Positions 22,897-36,900 of a stretch of 64,000 nt of DNA are shown piece after piece. The notes beneath the pieces are model-generated. The model was not told the origin of the DNA. It worked only from the letters and a program-made list of their open reading frames with translations, and made no database searches. Origin of the DNA: Brachionus plicatilis (lineage: Eukaryota > Rotifera > Eurotatoria > Ploima > Brachionidae); assembly GCA_010279815.1 (NCBI GenBank), contig QEOQ01000092.1:1006299-1070298 (forward strand), written 5' to 3'. Every line of letters begins with the position of its first letter. Within the stretch, counting starts at the first letter, position 1. The position numbers and the translations under genes are program-made.

Positions 22897-22904
22897 GTTA
22901 AATC

Positions 22905-24340
22905 TTAAAAGTTTTTTTTTTGTATAATTTTAAATTTAGATTTATTCTTTTTTTATTTGAGCTGAAGAAATAAATGTTCGATATAATTATACAAACAAAT
23001 AATATTTATCAAGCTCCTAAAATTTAAGGTCTAAAATATCAACAAAAAAAAATCAAAATTGCATTTTTACTATGTTTCTTAAACAATACTTTTTTTTCGT
23101 CCAATTTTTTAGCTTAACAACCCAGGACACAACTTTGGCACAGTAGAACATCACAACCATTTTTAAGTCAATTGAATACTCGAGCTTAAATTTTTAAGCG
23201 AAAATCAAAATTAGTTTTTAGAACAATGCATTTGTTCCAGAATTACAAATTAAAAACAAACAAAAATCAGAAAAACGATTTTTTAATTTTTATCAAATCA
23301 TTTAATTTTAAGTTCTGAATTAACCTTTAAAATTTAGTGTGGACTATAGGCTTGAAACGTGTCTCTCGAGCATGTAATTTAAGTTAAACATTTTCTAAAA
23401 TTGGCAAAATGGTATTTATTACTTGTTCCAGAGCTGTCCGGTAATCCAAAGATATCAAAGATAAAAATTTGTATTTTATTATTTTAATTTTTTTTTTAAA
23501 TCTTTAAAAAACATTCAAAAATTCATTGGAATTTTGTTAAGTGGGAATAAAAATAAATTAACTGGAATATTCCGTGTCTTAATACATCAATATCGATTAT
23601 TATTATTATTTATTAAATTTTAAACCACATTGACAATTATATTATCTTAAAAAATAAAATAAAACAAAAGAGCAGATTATTATTATTTACCTTTATGATG
23701 TAGGCATTATTTTTTGTATTTTGAAAGAGCCAACAATAGGAAAATTTTAAATATATAAAAAAAAATAAAACAATTAAGACACTCAAAATATGTATTTAAT
23801 ACCTGTCACAAATAATAATTTTAGAAAATAATAAATCAAGTTTTTGCTTATTTAATTTTTGCAACTGTGAATATTCGTTTGATGGTTATTCAAGTTATCC
23901 GTGCATTAGATTTTTTTTTTCTTTTTTTTAAAGATAATTTTAAAATCACATTTAAATTAATTAATGATAAAAATTAAATAAAAGGATTCGAAAAACAGTG
24001 AATTTTTTTATCTTCATTTAAATTTCAAATTGGTTTGAGTAATCTTATTTTTATGATGAATAATAGCTATAAATTATGCGTATGATTAAATTTCAGAAAT
24101 ACAATAATTAATTTTTATTAATATCTATTTAAATTCCGTAAAATAAAGAGAAATTTATTAACTTTTAATTAATCGAGCATTTTTTCTCATCGCTTTTTAA
24201 TTCGCGTATCTATTTAGAATGTCAATTAAAGGTTTTTAAAATTTTTAAAATTTTATTTCAAATTTTTTGTTTTAATAGAGAGAAAATTAAAAATTCGAAA
24301 CAACGCTCTGCCTACTCCGAGTCTAATTTATTGCTTGAAG
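22905..24340. other. AT-rich intergenic stretch 5' of striatin
   Basis: A/T-rich sequence with short simple repeats (TTATTATTA near 23600). No gene or transposon end could be supported. Confidence 0.4.
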
Positions 24341-24349
24341 CTGAAAATC

Positions 24350-24715
24350 ATTTGCATAGAAATTTTGTGTACAGAGCAAACATTTTCGCAGTTGAAATTC
24401 ATATTTGCATTCTCAACAGTTTCTGTACATAGATGTATAGAACTTTTAAAGCTAGTAAAAATAAAAAAATTAAATTATAAATTTTGAGGGGTGGCAAATG
24501 CTGGTCTTGGTTGATAAGTCTAAAATATTCGATTGCTATAGGCAATTATAATATTTCAAATTATTCATGACTCCTCTAATTATCTAAGCCGATTGCAATT
24601 TCTTCCTTGAACATTTCGCCTGAACAAAAATTATTTTAATTATTCTTGAAATTATAATTAAAAATTTGAAATCTCTCTCTCTCTCTTTTGCTCTCTCTTC
24701 ATTTGCATGCAAATA
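24350..24715. promoter_or_regulatory. cluster of octamer sites upstream of striatin
   Basis: ATTTGCAT occurs at 24350-24357, 24403-24410 and 24702-24709. The last overlaps its own complement, giving the palindrome ATTTGCATGCAAAT (24702-24715) 213 bp before the start codon. A CT-rich tract (about 24672-24699) precedes it. ATTTGCAT is the POU-factor octamer; calling this a promoter is inference from position and clustering. Confidence 0.35.
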
Positions 24716-24927
24716 TATTGGCTTCGTGTTAAATTTTTTTAACATCCAGTGTGAGCAGCTTATTAATCGTGAGTTATTAAAAGAATAACACAAAAAAGTT
24801 TATTTTCATTTTTTGCCATTTAAATTGAGACTGGACTAACAAAAATTTATGTAAAATTTTTTTGCATTTAGACTTATGTTATTGTTCCACTGAATTCAAC
24901 GAAAAAGGGCCAAAAAATCAAGCAAAA

Positions 24928-27900
24928 ATGGAAAGATCAGAAGATGTGCTGTTGTCAGGCGGGGGCATGAACACCAATGGAGATGTGAATGCTGTCATAA
25001 ACCCGAATGCGCCATCGTCCAATTCTTCCAACAGCACACAATCAAACAACGCATCGGACAGACCCAACACCTCGTATTCCATGCCGGGCATTCTTCATTT
25101 TCTGCAGCATGAATGGAACCGGTTTGAATTCGAGCGGCAGCAATGGGAGCTTGACCGCGCTGAGCTCATGGTCAGCCACACTATTTAATTAAATTAATTT
25201 TTTTTAATTATTTTTATTCAATAGACTAAAATTTCATTTCTGCAAGGCGAACGCCGCGGACAAGAAAATCTCAAAAATAATCTACTTAGACGCATTAAAA
25301 TGCTTGAAGTAGCCTTAAGACAAGAAAGAATTAAGTTCCATAAGCTAAAGTTTGGCAGCGATCTGTCGCCTTTTAACAACGCGCAAGCAGATTCCAAAAA
25401 CAACGCCTCATCCACCTCAAACGATAATGGTAATTATCTTTTTGGGTTATTTTTGTTTTAAATTAATTTGTTGCCATGGAAATTTAGGGTCATTTAAAAT
25501 AAACAATCATTTTTTGCTTGGGTTGAAAATAATTTATTTAAAAAGTCTTTAAACTTTGAAAAGGACTGAAGGGATAATAAACAAATTTCTGTTGTTTTTT
25601 TTAAGAATTAGAACTAAAATAATTCAAATTTAAAAAATTTTCAATCTGAAAAAATAATCTACCTTCTTGACATTGATCGTGTCAGGTCATTTTTATTTTT
25701 TAATTTAATTTACTCAATTTACAAATAATTCAGGAAAAATTACAAATAGTTTGGTACGGTCAACCCCCTCAAATTCGGACCTGTGCTGTTTATTTTAATA
25801 AAATCAAAAATTTGATATTTTTTTTATTTTTATTACAACTAGGATTTTGTGGACTGAAATATTCAATTTTTTTAAATTTTTGTTTTTTTTTTATTTTTTA
25901 AATAAAAAAAAGATTTTAAGCGATAAAAAAAAATTTAAAAATGATGAATATTCTTTCTATTTTAAAACAGAATTTATTTTACAATTAAAATTTTTTTTAT
26001 AAAATCACCGAAATATTTTTTGTCTGATATTGTTTTTTCTCATAAATTATGCCATGATATTTGTTTGTTTGTAAAAATGCATTTTCAATATAAACTATGA
26101 AAACAATTTAAGTATAATTTCAGTACCAAGATTCTAAGCTGAACTTTCTAAAAAATTATGATACCAATATTAATATTAAATGTTAAATTTAATTTGTGAC
26201 GCATTCAAGGGAGAATAATGTATTGTAATTTTTTTTTAAATATATCTGAACATAAAAAGTTAATAATTTTTTAAAGGAATTTAGTTATATAATTCTCAGT
26301 TTTAATTTTAGATATTTGATTTTTTCAGAAGAAGACATTTTTTACAGAGAGAGTCTCTTTTGTCATGAATCTTAATTTTTTTTAATTACCACTTAACAAT
26401 CTTGCATAATTTCTTCGACACTTAAATAACTAGCATGAAAAAAATTTTGGCTCAAAATAATAATAAATGATTTCAAATTCAAATTAATTTTATCGAACTC
26501 CATTATTTCAATGAACTCTTTATTTGAAGCATATTTTATAAAACTAATTTTTAAATCTTTTTTGGCTAAAATAAACAAGGATTTAGGCTCTACAGAATTT
26601 TTAAAGTATATTATGGTAAAAAACAATAAAAATTAATTAAAAATATAAAGTATATTTAAAATTTATTAAAAATAAAATTAGCATGCTTTCATAATAATTT
26701 TTATTTGAAATATATTTTGAAAAATATTTAATTCAAAAGGTTCTCAATCTAAAACCTTAATAAAATTTATAGGAAAAAAATGGATAATAAAACTTAAAAT
26801 ATGTAAATAATCATCACTAATTATTTAAAAAAATAAAATCATTCTTAAATGAATCAAAATTTTTAATATTCTTTTATTTTTGAATTTGAAGCAATTTTCC
26901 AAGTTTTTTTGAATAAAAACAAATTTTTAAATTTTGGAACAAAAGTATAGAACAAAAATAGAAACACTAGATTAATCTTTTTTCTAAGAAGCTAAACTAT
27001 TAGAATGTGACCAAGTCGTCTGCAAAAAAATGGTCAAAATATTATTTTTATTTACATAATTGTTTTTCCGTTCGAGCATATGCTCCTTCAGATTAAAATA
27101 AAATAAAATAAAATCAAAAACAAAAACAACGTATTAAAAATGCCAAAGCTTAAGTTCTGAAGGACCAAAACTTGTTCTGTAAATTGTAACAACTGATACA
27201 TTCTTTGTACCACCAATATACTGATTCTGCAAAACTAACTGACTGGTCACATATTTACTGGTCACCTAATATGTGATCAGGCAATATTATTATTAAAATA
27301 ATGAATTTTTAAAAAAAAATTTATTATTTAAGTGACCAGTTATTAAATTTATATGATCATTTTTTTTTATTTACGTGACCAATTTAAATATTAATTTAAA
27401 ATTATGAAAATTCAATTAAAAAAATTATTTATGCATTTTGCGATGTGTTGCTTTACACCACGCTCATTTTTCATTAATTTCCCGCACTCCGGGCAACCTA
27501 TTGGGTTTTTATGTTTGCTAAGAACTTTTTTTACAGCAGACTGTGTCGCTTCAGTAGCAATTGGAGCTTCTGATGCAATTTTAGAAAACTTTTCTAATTT
27601 TTTTTTGTTGGATTTAAACTAAGCTTGAAAATGGCTGCACTAACCTCTTCAAAATCTGATTAACAATTTTCTTCATGATCTCAATCGGTGCCATTTGCCA
27701 AAAAATCACTCTCTTTTATTGTAATTGTTTCCGTATGTGGATAGCTTTCTTCATCGCTTTCATAATTTTTAAGCCTATTTAACTCTTCCACCGAGTCTAC
27801 ACTGAAAATTTCCACTTCAACACCCAATATGTGATCAATTGCAAAATTTTCGTGACCAAATGTTTATTTAGGTGACCAGGTTAAAATTATTTATAAACAT

Positions 27901-30900
27901 TTTTACCAAATAAATAATTTTGTCTGATCACATATTAGGAGACCAGTCAGAAAAAATATCTGGTTATAACAATTTTCATTGCTCTCTACTTTTCTTTGGG
28001 AATGATCTCAAGCGCTTGATGCAGTTCACTAAAAAAAATCTTGACTCACTAATAAAGAGTATTGGTCAGCTGAAGTTGGATCTTAAGCTTATCTTATCTT
28101 ATCAATAACTGTATCTTTTTCTTTTTCTACTTTTTATCTGTATTTAATTTTACTTTCTTTTTATTTTTATACAAACTTCTCCTAATGGAGGCTAATTTGA
28201 GTTAAATAAATAAATAAATAATTTCGTGAACTGAGCTCACATATGTCCTGTTTTTTTAGATTCACTTTTTTTATAAACCCTCAGCCAGAATTTTTTTGTC
28301 TCAGAAAAACTTTATTTAAAAATAAAAAAAAAATATATATACATTTTGAAAATTAAAAGATGAAAATGAAACAAGTGCATATTCGATCGGCCAACACCCA
28401 ATACTTAACAAAGAGAACACGGCCAGCAATAGCACAATCAAACAAGGACGCCAATTGCTAAAACAATACCTGCAAGAAATCGGCTGCACGGACACCATAA
28501 TCGATGTTAGATCGGCGCGTCTCCGATCCTTGCTGGGCAAAGCAACTTCAAACCAAGGCGAACAACAACCAATGGATCTGTTGACCCAAGCCAACCAGCT
28601 GGATCCATTGTCAAGCATTGTCAATGGCAACAAACAACTGCTCCAGTTGAGCATCAATTCGAACAATAAGCGAGCTTCCACCAACAAGGCCAATGGCGCT
28701 CTGAACTCGAGCGATGTTCAAAAAATTCTCAAACTGAGCGACAATGACTCAAACCAAAAGGTTTTGTCACTAAGTGGGGTGACCAGCGAGCAGACAAGTG
28801 GGAGCGCGTTTTACGACGACGACGAAGAGATGGGAGAGGAAGAGGCGAACAAAAACAGCCCGGATGGCGACTTGGACACAGAAGACGCTCTGAAGGAATT
28901 TGCTTTTTTGTCCTCGGAGTCCGGCTCGGACTCGGACTCGTCGTCGGACTGGAACGTGGACAAGGCCCACTTAACCAAGCTAACCGAACAGTACAAAAAA
29001 GACCGCAAGTCGGCCAAAAGCGCCAAGATCGAGGCTCAGCACAGCATGGTCAATACTCACAGGCCGAATAGGTCAGCGCTGCAGGCCATGATTGTCAACT
29101 TGACAGAACAGTCGGACGAGAATCAAAGCGATGCTTCGAACAGTGTGCAATCGAATGTGTCCATTATGGGCGGCAAAAGTGCGGCTAGTTTGGACGCGTC
29201 GCCCAATACCAAAAATGACAAAATAAAATTTAACACTCCGAATAGTTTGTTTTCTTTGGAAGATGACACTTTTACAAATGAGTCCAATTTGGGCGAGTTG
29301 TCGCGGATTAGTGTTGGCAATACTATGAACATGACTGGCATTAGTGACGAAACTATTATTGACGTAAGTAGAATTGTTTATTTGAGTATGTGGCAGAGAT
29401 CGATGTATAAGGTTGTAACAATTTGAGTTGTTAATTATAAAAATATGTAAAATTGTTAAACAATTTATTAATCTAAAAAAAAAACTCTAAATTCCAAGTT
29501 TACAGTGGTGATTTGATAACAGTATTTTACGAAAAATTACGTAAAATACCGTAAATTAACCACATTTTACGTAAATTAACGTAAAATCCGAAAAGTGAAA
29601 AAAAAGTATTTTACGAAAAATAACGAAATAAATTTTCAGAATTTTTAAGATAATTTTGGTAAGATTAAAAACGGCCAATTCAAATTTTAAAAAGGTGTCT
29701 TTTTTCGAAAATTTAAGAAAGTTTTTTTTATAACAATTTAAAAATAACTATTTTTTTGACCAATTTATGAAAAAAAAACTGTCTTAAATTTTCGATTTTT
29801 GGAAAAAAAAGACATTTAATAATAATAATAATAATAATAATAAAAGCTATGATGTGCTAGGCACATGAAATGAGGGATCAGCCTCATCATAATAGCTTGT
29901 TAAAATTCGTTTTATCAATTTTGTTTTTAAATTCATTAACAGTATTTGAGTTTATAATATCTTCATCTAATTGATTCCAAACATTTACAAATCTATTACT
30001 GAAAAAATTATGTCTTTGTTCACAGTTTTTTACCAATTGCTTCTCCATTATAAATTCATGTTGTCTGGGAGCCGGACGATATACACTTTCTTGGTTGTTC
30101 TTGAAGACTAAGGGAGTATGTCAGTCGATTTTTTCTAATCCTTTAACAATTTTAAACAAATTAAATCTCCTTTTATTAAGAAATATTATCTCCAATTATT
30201 TTTTTTCTTGAAAAAATTTTGAATTTTGAATTGGCCGTTTTTAATTTTACCAAATTTTACCAAAATTATCTAAAAAATTCTGAAAATTTACGCTATTTTT
30301 CGTAAAATACTTCTTTTTCACTTTTAGGATTTTACGCTAATTTACGTAAAATGTAGTAAAATTTGGTTAATTTACGGTATTTTACGTAATTTTTCGTAAA
30401 ATACTGTTATGAAATCACCACTGTAGCAAAAAATAAATAAAAGAGAATGACTAAGAAAAGATATTAATTTTTAAATAGACGTCTTTATTTAAATAAATAT
30501 ATGGTATGTTCTTTTGAGTTTTATAAAAATTTTAAATACAATTTTGAAAATGCATTGAGATATATTTTATTTTAGAAATATTTGGATGTCGCTCTATTGA
30601 AATTAAACAAAGTGTTTTAAACAAAGATTATTTAGTTTTAGAAGATTTAAAAGAAAAAAAAATCTTTAAAAGAAATTGTTTTTTACTAATTCTAAATGAA
30701 ATTTTTTTAAATCTTTTGACTCTTTTAAAAGGCAATAATTCAACTAGCTAAAAGTTTTTTTTTAATATTTAAGTTGGTTTGATTTAATTCTTTACTTAAA
30801 AGAAACAAAAAAATTTTAATTAAAGTACAAATTTTAAAAAGTTTAATGAATATACTATCTTTTTCTTATTAAATGTATTTCAATCACAATTTGCCTAAAA

Positions 30901-33900
30901 ATTAAAAAAAAAAATTGCTAAAATATAAGTAATAATAATAATATAGGTTGCAACAAGCTAGCAAGCTAGACTTGCGAAGATTGGAAACAGTAGGATCTCA
31001 TCTATGGTAACTGTGGTATGTAAGTTATCTTCATTAAATATGCAGACCAGACCAGTTCATTTATATACCAAACTCGATTATTTATAATTCGTTCATTTTT
31101 AATTTGCGATTTGTCCACACTACAAAATATAAAATAAATAAAAGGCGAGAAGATATGGATTAAAAAAAAATTAAAATTAAAATTATTTAAATTAAATGAG
31201 ATTTACATAAGCACTGAAAAAAAAAACAATAAAAGACAAAACTGAGAAAAAATAAATTTTTTTTTTTTTTATAGTGCTTATTTAAATCTCATTTAATTTA
31301 AATTAATTTAATTTAATTTTTTTTTATCCATATCTTCTCCCTTTCCTCTTTCCTCTTTGATCCAAATAAAAAAAATGTAAATTGTATGAGGCCTCTCTTC
31401 GGAATAACCTTGAGAGATCATCTCTCTAAAATTATCTATCTATCTATCTAATTTGCGATTTATTTCTTTGTTTCTTTTTTATTTTTGTTTGTTCTTTTCA
31501 TTTTTTTCTCGTCGATCGAATTTCATCCAACATTTCAACAACTCAATCAATTTCAAGGGACAGAGGATTAAAAATCTTTTGGATATTTAACACTAGAAGA
31601 CCCGATTTTTTTTATACCGTTAAGTCCCAAAATGGGTTTAAAAAACTCATTTTGTAATTTAACTCTAACTAAGGTCAAAATAAAGTTTTTTTTTCAAAAT
31701 AAAATTTATTTAATGTTATTAATGCTAATTAATAGTAGCTTGATTATGGAGAAAAAAAAATGTATTATATTTAAGTCATATTATTAGAAATTCTGAATTA
31801 ATTACATTTGAAATAAAAGAAAAAATGAAATTTTTAATGAAAAAACTCTAATTTATAACTTTTTTCCATCTTCAAAACACTTTTGACATAAAGCTATGTT
31901 TTTTTGTTCTTTACAACATGTACCACAACAATACTTTTTACATGAAATACAGGTAACGTTTGTTTTATTCTGATTACAAAACCTAATTTGACAATTTTTC
32001 TTATCCTTTTTTGTGTTCATTTTTTTGGATGGAGTCGAATCAACATTCAAATCAACTGATGCAAGTCTTTTACGAGTAGGCGGAGTTTTTGGTGTCGTTG
32101 GTTGACTATTAGATGAAGATGCCTGAGAATTCCTTGAACCTTTAGTGGTCTCATAGAGCTCCTCAACAAGTTTGATTATGAAGTCTCTTCTGGTAATTTT
32201 AGATTTGCAAAAAATCGAATAAAAATCAGAAAAAAATTTTTTTTTAATTTTTTTTTCCTCTTCAATTTGAAATTGAATTGTTTATGTAATTTAATAGATA
32301 GAATTTAAAAATTATAATTTTTTTAGTGTCAAAAAGTTGAAAAATTTAACTGGGTTTAAAAAACCCCCTCCGGGACTTTATGTATAATTTTTTTTTTTGA
32401 CACCAAAAAATTATAATTTATAAATTCTAACTATTAAATTACATATATAATTCAATTTCAAATTGAAAAGGAAAAAAAAATTTAAAAAAAAAATTTTTTT
32501 CTGATTTTTATTCGATTTTTTGCAAAAAAAAAGAGCTTAAAAAACCCGCGGGTCTTCTAGTGTTAATCTCGAGACTTTTTAAAGCAATGTGACCAAGAGA
32601 TCAAATTTGAAGTTTTTCAAATTTTAGCTATTGGCCATTTTTTTGAAATTTAAGAAAAATCTAAAAATTATATTGTTTACTTTTTAATCTGAGTTTTTTA
32701 ACAATTAAATTTTTAATTCATTTGAATATATTAGTGATTAATTAGTATTAAAATTTCTAAAAAAAATAAAAAATTTCTTAAAAAATCATCTAAAAACACG
32801 TTTGAAACACTTTATTTAATTTCAGTAGAGCTAGATTGCAAAAATTTCTCCAAATATTTCTAAAATAAGATATATCTCAACCATCGCACATTTTCAATGC
32901 ATTTTCAAAATTGTATTTAAAATTTTTATAAAACACAATAGAACATGCCATATAAATAAATAAATAATGGCTTGAGCTTTCGCTCCTTTGCCAAGCTTAT
33001 GAAAACTGTCCCGATAAAAATTAACAGTACAATTTAAAACTAACTTGTACATTTCCTTTCCCTGACTCTTTCTTTTCTTCAACTCTTCCTATAGGAAATG
33101 TGAGGAAAGGAAGAGTCGAGGAAGAGTCGACGAAAAAAATGCGTACAAGTTAGTTTTAATTTGTACTGTATATATATATTATTATATACAGTTTGAAAAG
33201 TAATTTAAAAAAATACTTTTTTATGAAAAAATTATACACAATTTAAGCATTTTTTCTTATAGGTTGTTTTTTCTTTTTCCTGCTACATTTTTTGATCGTA
33301 ACATATCGATTCATAGAAAAAATGTCAATAGAAAAAAGACGAATATGAAAGGTTATATTGATATTTTTTTCTATGGAAGGTTTTTTGTCAAAATGTTCCA
33401 TAGAAAATTTTTACATAGGAAAAAAAACCCATAAATAACTTATTTTTTGAGCTCATTTGAGAAGAAAAAAATAAAAACTTATAAAAATTTATAGATATTT
33501 TAAATAAAAATTTTTGGGGTGATAAAAAAATGTTTCTACCGACTATTTAATAATTATGGACCTAAAAAATACAGCCTATTTTAGTAGCAAAATAAACTAA
33601 TTTAACTAACAAAAATATTTATTCGAATGAAAAAAAATAAAAATTAAGCGATAAAGAAAAATGACTTCAATTTTCATGAAGTAATTACTGGGCTTTTAAA
33701 TATCAGTTACATTTTTGATTAAGCGAAAAAGAGCAGAAAATATTTTGTTTTATGTTTTTTTAATTCATAAAAAACTACTTTCTAAAAAGCATTTAGATTC
33801 TGAAAAAATAATTAATCGTTTAATATATTTTTTTAATAATTTAAATCATAGAAAATTTCGTTTTTCTTCATTTTAAGTTTTTGTTCCTGGTTTGAAAAAA

Positions 33901-36900
33901 ATTTTATAAATAAAAATGAGAAAATTTAGGAGCAAAAATAAACTTGTAAAAATAAAACAATTAAAATTAAAAAATGATAACATTTGATTAGTTTCAATAT
34001 TATTAATAATATTTAAAGTGTTAATAATAATTTTAAAATTAAATTTTTTTTTATCAAGCTTTTTAAAAAAGTATAATTTTCAAATTCGAGAAAATTTAAA
34101 ATAGCGTCGTCTCTGATTAAGTTAAATTTCTAAAAACACTTAATTAATTAAATGCTTAAAAATTATTTATTTAGTCATCACGCAAAACAATCAGTAATAA
34201 GCACACACTGCGTGGACACTTTGATTCAATCAGATGTCTGGCTTTTCATACCAATGAGTCCGTTTTGTTATCCGGATCCGAGGATCATACAATTAAATTA
34301 TGGAATTTGGATAAGTCGACAATAAATAATAAAAAGTAAGTAAAATTTTTTGGTTTACAATTTTTTTTAACAGAAGGTCAACACAAATAATATATTTTTT
34401 CACAAATCCTTTATAATCCTGCATAAATTTTAAACTAATTCAAAAAAATTTAAAAATAAAAAATGACCAAGATTCATATGACCGAGCTCAAAAACTGACT
34501 CAATTAGTGAGGTTTTTTTTTTAAATTTTAATCAAGAATTAATTTTAAAAAAACGGATGATGATTTAAAAAAATGAAAAATATTATTATTATAAAAATTT
34601 AGGAATACATAGAGTTTTGTATAATAATGTGATCTTGAATTTTTCAGGCCCTTGTTTCAGGACTAGAATTAGAAGCTCAACGCTTAAATTCAAAAATAAA
34701 ATTTCTGTCTTTAATATTATTTGAAAATTGGCATAAAAATTCGGATGCTTTTTAATTTTTAAATTTAAATTTTTAAACTAAATGGAAAATTTAAATTTTT
34801 CTCAATTTCAACAGTTCCGGCATTGTTAATATTTAATCGAAAGAACTAAACAAAAATTTAAGATCAAAATAAATATTTAGCTCTAAAGGTTAGAGCATTG
34901 GAAGAGGAAAAATTTTGTCTGTACAAACTTCTTAATAGCTTTTACACTTTGCCGGATAAGTTTTTGAGCTAAACAAAAAAGTTATTACAATTTAAAATTT
35001 CTGCTTTGTCCTATTGTTCCAAGATTTAAATCAGAATCATTTTTTTTATTCAATGAACTAGTATGCACATCATTAACACTAGAAGCACCAACGAGTCAAA
35101 ATGACTATTTTTCGATTTTTGGCCGATCATAATTTTTTTTTTCAGCATAAAAATAGGAATAACTTTTTAAATAAACTAAATTCTAATAAAAAAATTTTGT
35201 TCAAATTCGTTTATGTGGTAATTGTAAAGCGACAAATTTTTGTTCAAAATGTAAAAAAGCAATGTGTGGATATTGTACAAAATATATAGAGAGTATTTTT
35301 AAAAAGTGTGATTGACCATTGATATTTATAAGCCCTAAGAAAAGACTAAAATTTAATAATTTAAATAAATTCGACCATAAAATAAATGATTTATTTTTTA
35401 TTTTTCATATTTTGGTGCTTCTAGTGCTAAAATATTTATTTTTTTATTATTTTATTTTAAATTCTAATGTAGAAAAAATAATAAATTTTTTAATCTGTTG
35501 AAAGAAAGAAAATTTGGGTCTAGTCGATAGTTTTACCAGGTGATAACATGATATGTGATCATTTGGTACCATACCTGTTATGTAAACATCCTGATAACTA
35601 AATTGTTATCAGCGTTGTATATTATCAAAAAGAGTTTATTAAAAATTTTTCTAATAAAATAAAATACAATCTTTTCAGTTTTATATTTTTAAATTTTGTT
35701 GAATCATAATTAACGAATTCAATTTAAAAAAGAAATACATTAAAATATTTTTCAAATTCCCATAACTATTTTAACAAAAAGATCAAAAGTAAAAAAAAAA
35801 TTTTACCCAAAAAATAAAGTTGAATTTTTGTTATTATCTTTGATAACATAAAACTCTGATAACAATTTATTTTTAAGAATGTTAACATAACCGGTATGAT
35901 ACCAAATGATAAAATATTATTTTATCACCTGATAACACTTTCTTTCAAAATAACTGTTTTTTTATACAAAAGTAAAGTGGCAAACATCTTTCTCTATCTA
36001 ATATTTTGCCAATTGAGACCTAGAAATTTCTGATAGCCAAAAAAATATTGAGCTCACTTACACTATTGACCAAGAAAAAGTTTATTTTAAAAACCGGTTT
36101 GGGACACCAAGATCTGTCATCTCTAGAATGAAAAAAGACTTTTTTTACAAAATTTATTTTCATTTAAAAAGTCCTTTTTTATTAAAGTAAAAAAAAGTTC
36201 CGGGTGCTTTTTTCTTTTATGATAGAAGCCTTACTTTTGAAGTTATATCCTAATTAAAATCTTTATTTAAATAATTGTGACTATTGTAAAAAAATTAATT
36301 AAAAAAATTGATTTAAAAAAAGAGCTTGATAGTCTATTTTTTTCTTATGGAGACTGACTGATCAATTTTTTTTCAAAATTTAAATCCCTAGAATTCACTT
36401 AAAATACACTTTAATTGTTTTATATGAAAAAAAAATTAATTAATTTTTTAAAAGAAATTCGAATACTGATATTGAGCCATTGTTTACCTTCCGAAAGCAT
36501 ACCGGTCCTGTTCTTTCGCTATTGGTAACACCATCGGGCGATCACGCGATCAGTTCAGGCCTTGATTCGAAAATAATTATATGGAACATGCCTAATCATG
36601 ACACCATAGATCAATACGACCCTTACAGTAAGTTAAATCAAGTAAATAAAAGAATAAAAAAAATTTCAAGTTAATTTTTAAAGACCCGAATGTTTTTGTC
36701 AAAAATCTTAAAGGACATAAGGACGCTGTCTGGAACCTAAGTCTGGTCGACAACACTTTGGTGAGTGTTTCGGCTGACAGCACGGTCCGAGTGTGGAATC
36801 CGTTTAGTGTCGATGAGCTGGATGATGCATTGTCATCATGTCTGAGCTGTTTTAATGAAGACAAATCCGAGGGTATACCAACAAGTGTTGATTTTATAAA

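Noticed and set aside
24862..24927. N-terminal extension of striatin in frame upstream of the ATG at 24928
   Set aside because: It has no ATG, and its sequence does not match the family N-terminus.
27404..27622. 72-codon plus-strand frame in striatin intron 2
   Set aside because: The meaningful reading is the minus strand (zinc-finger remnant); the plus frame is its shadow.
29364..29426. Extension of the striatin exon-3 frame to a stop at 29426
   Set aside because: A perfect GTAAGT donor lies at 29364 and the WD40 part follows in later exons, so this is intron read-through.
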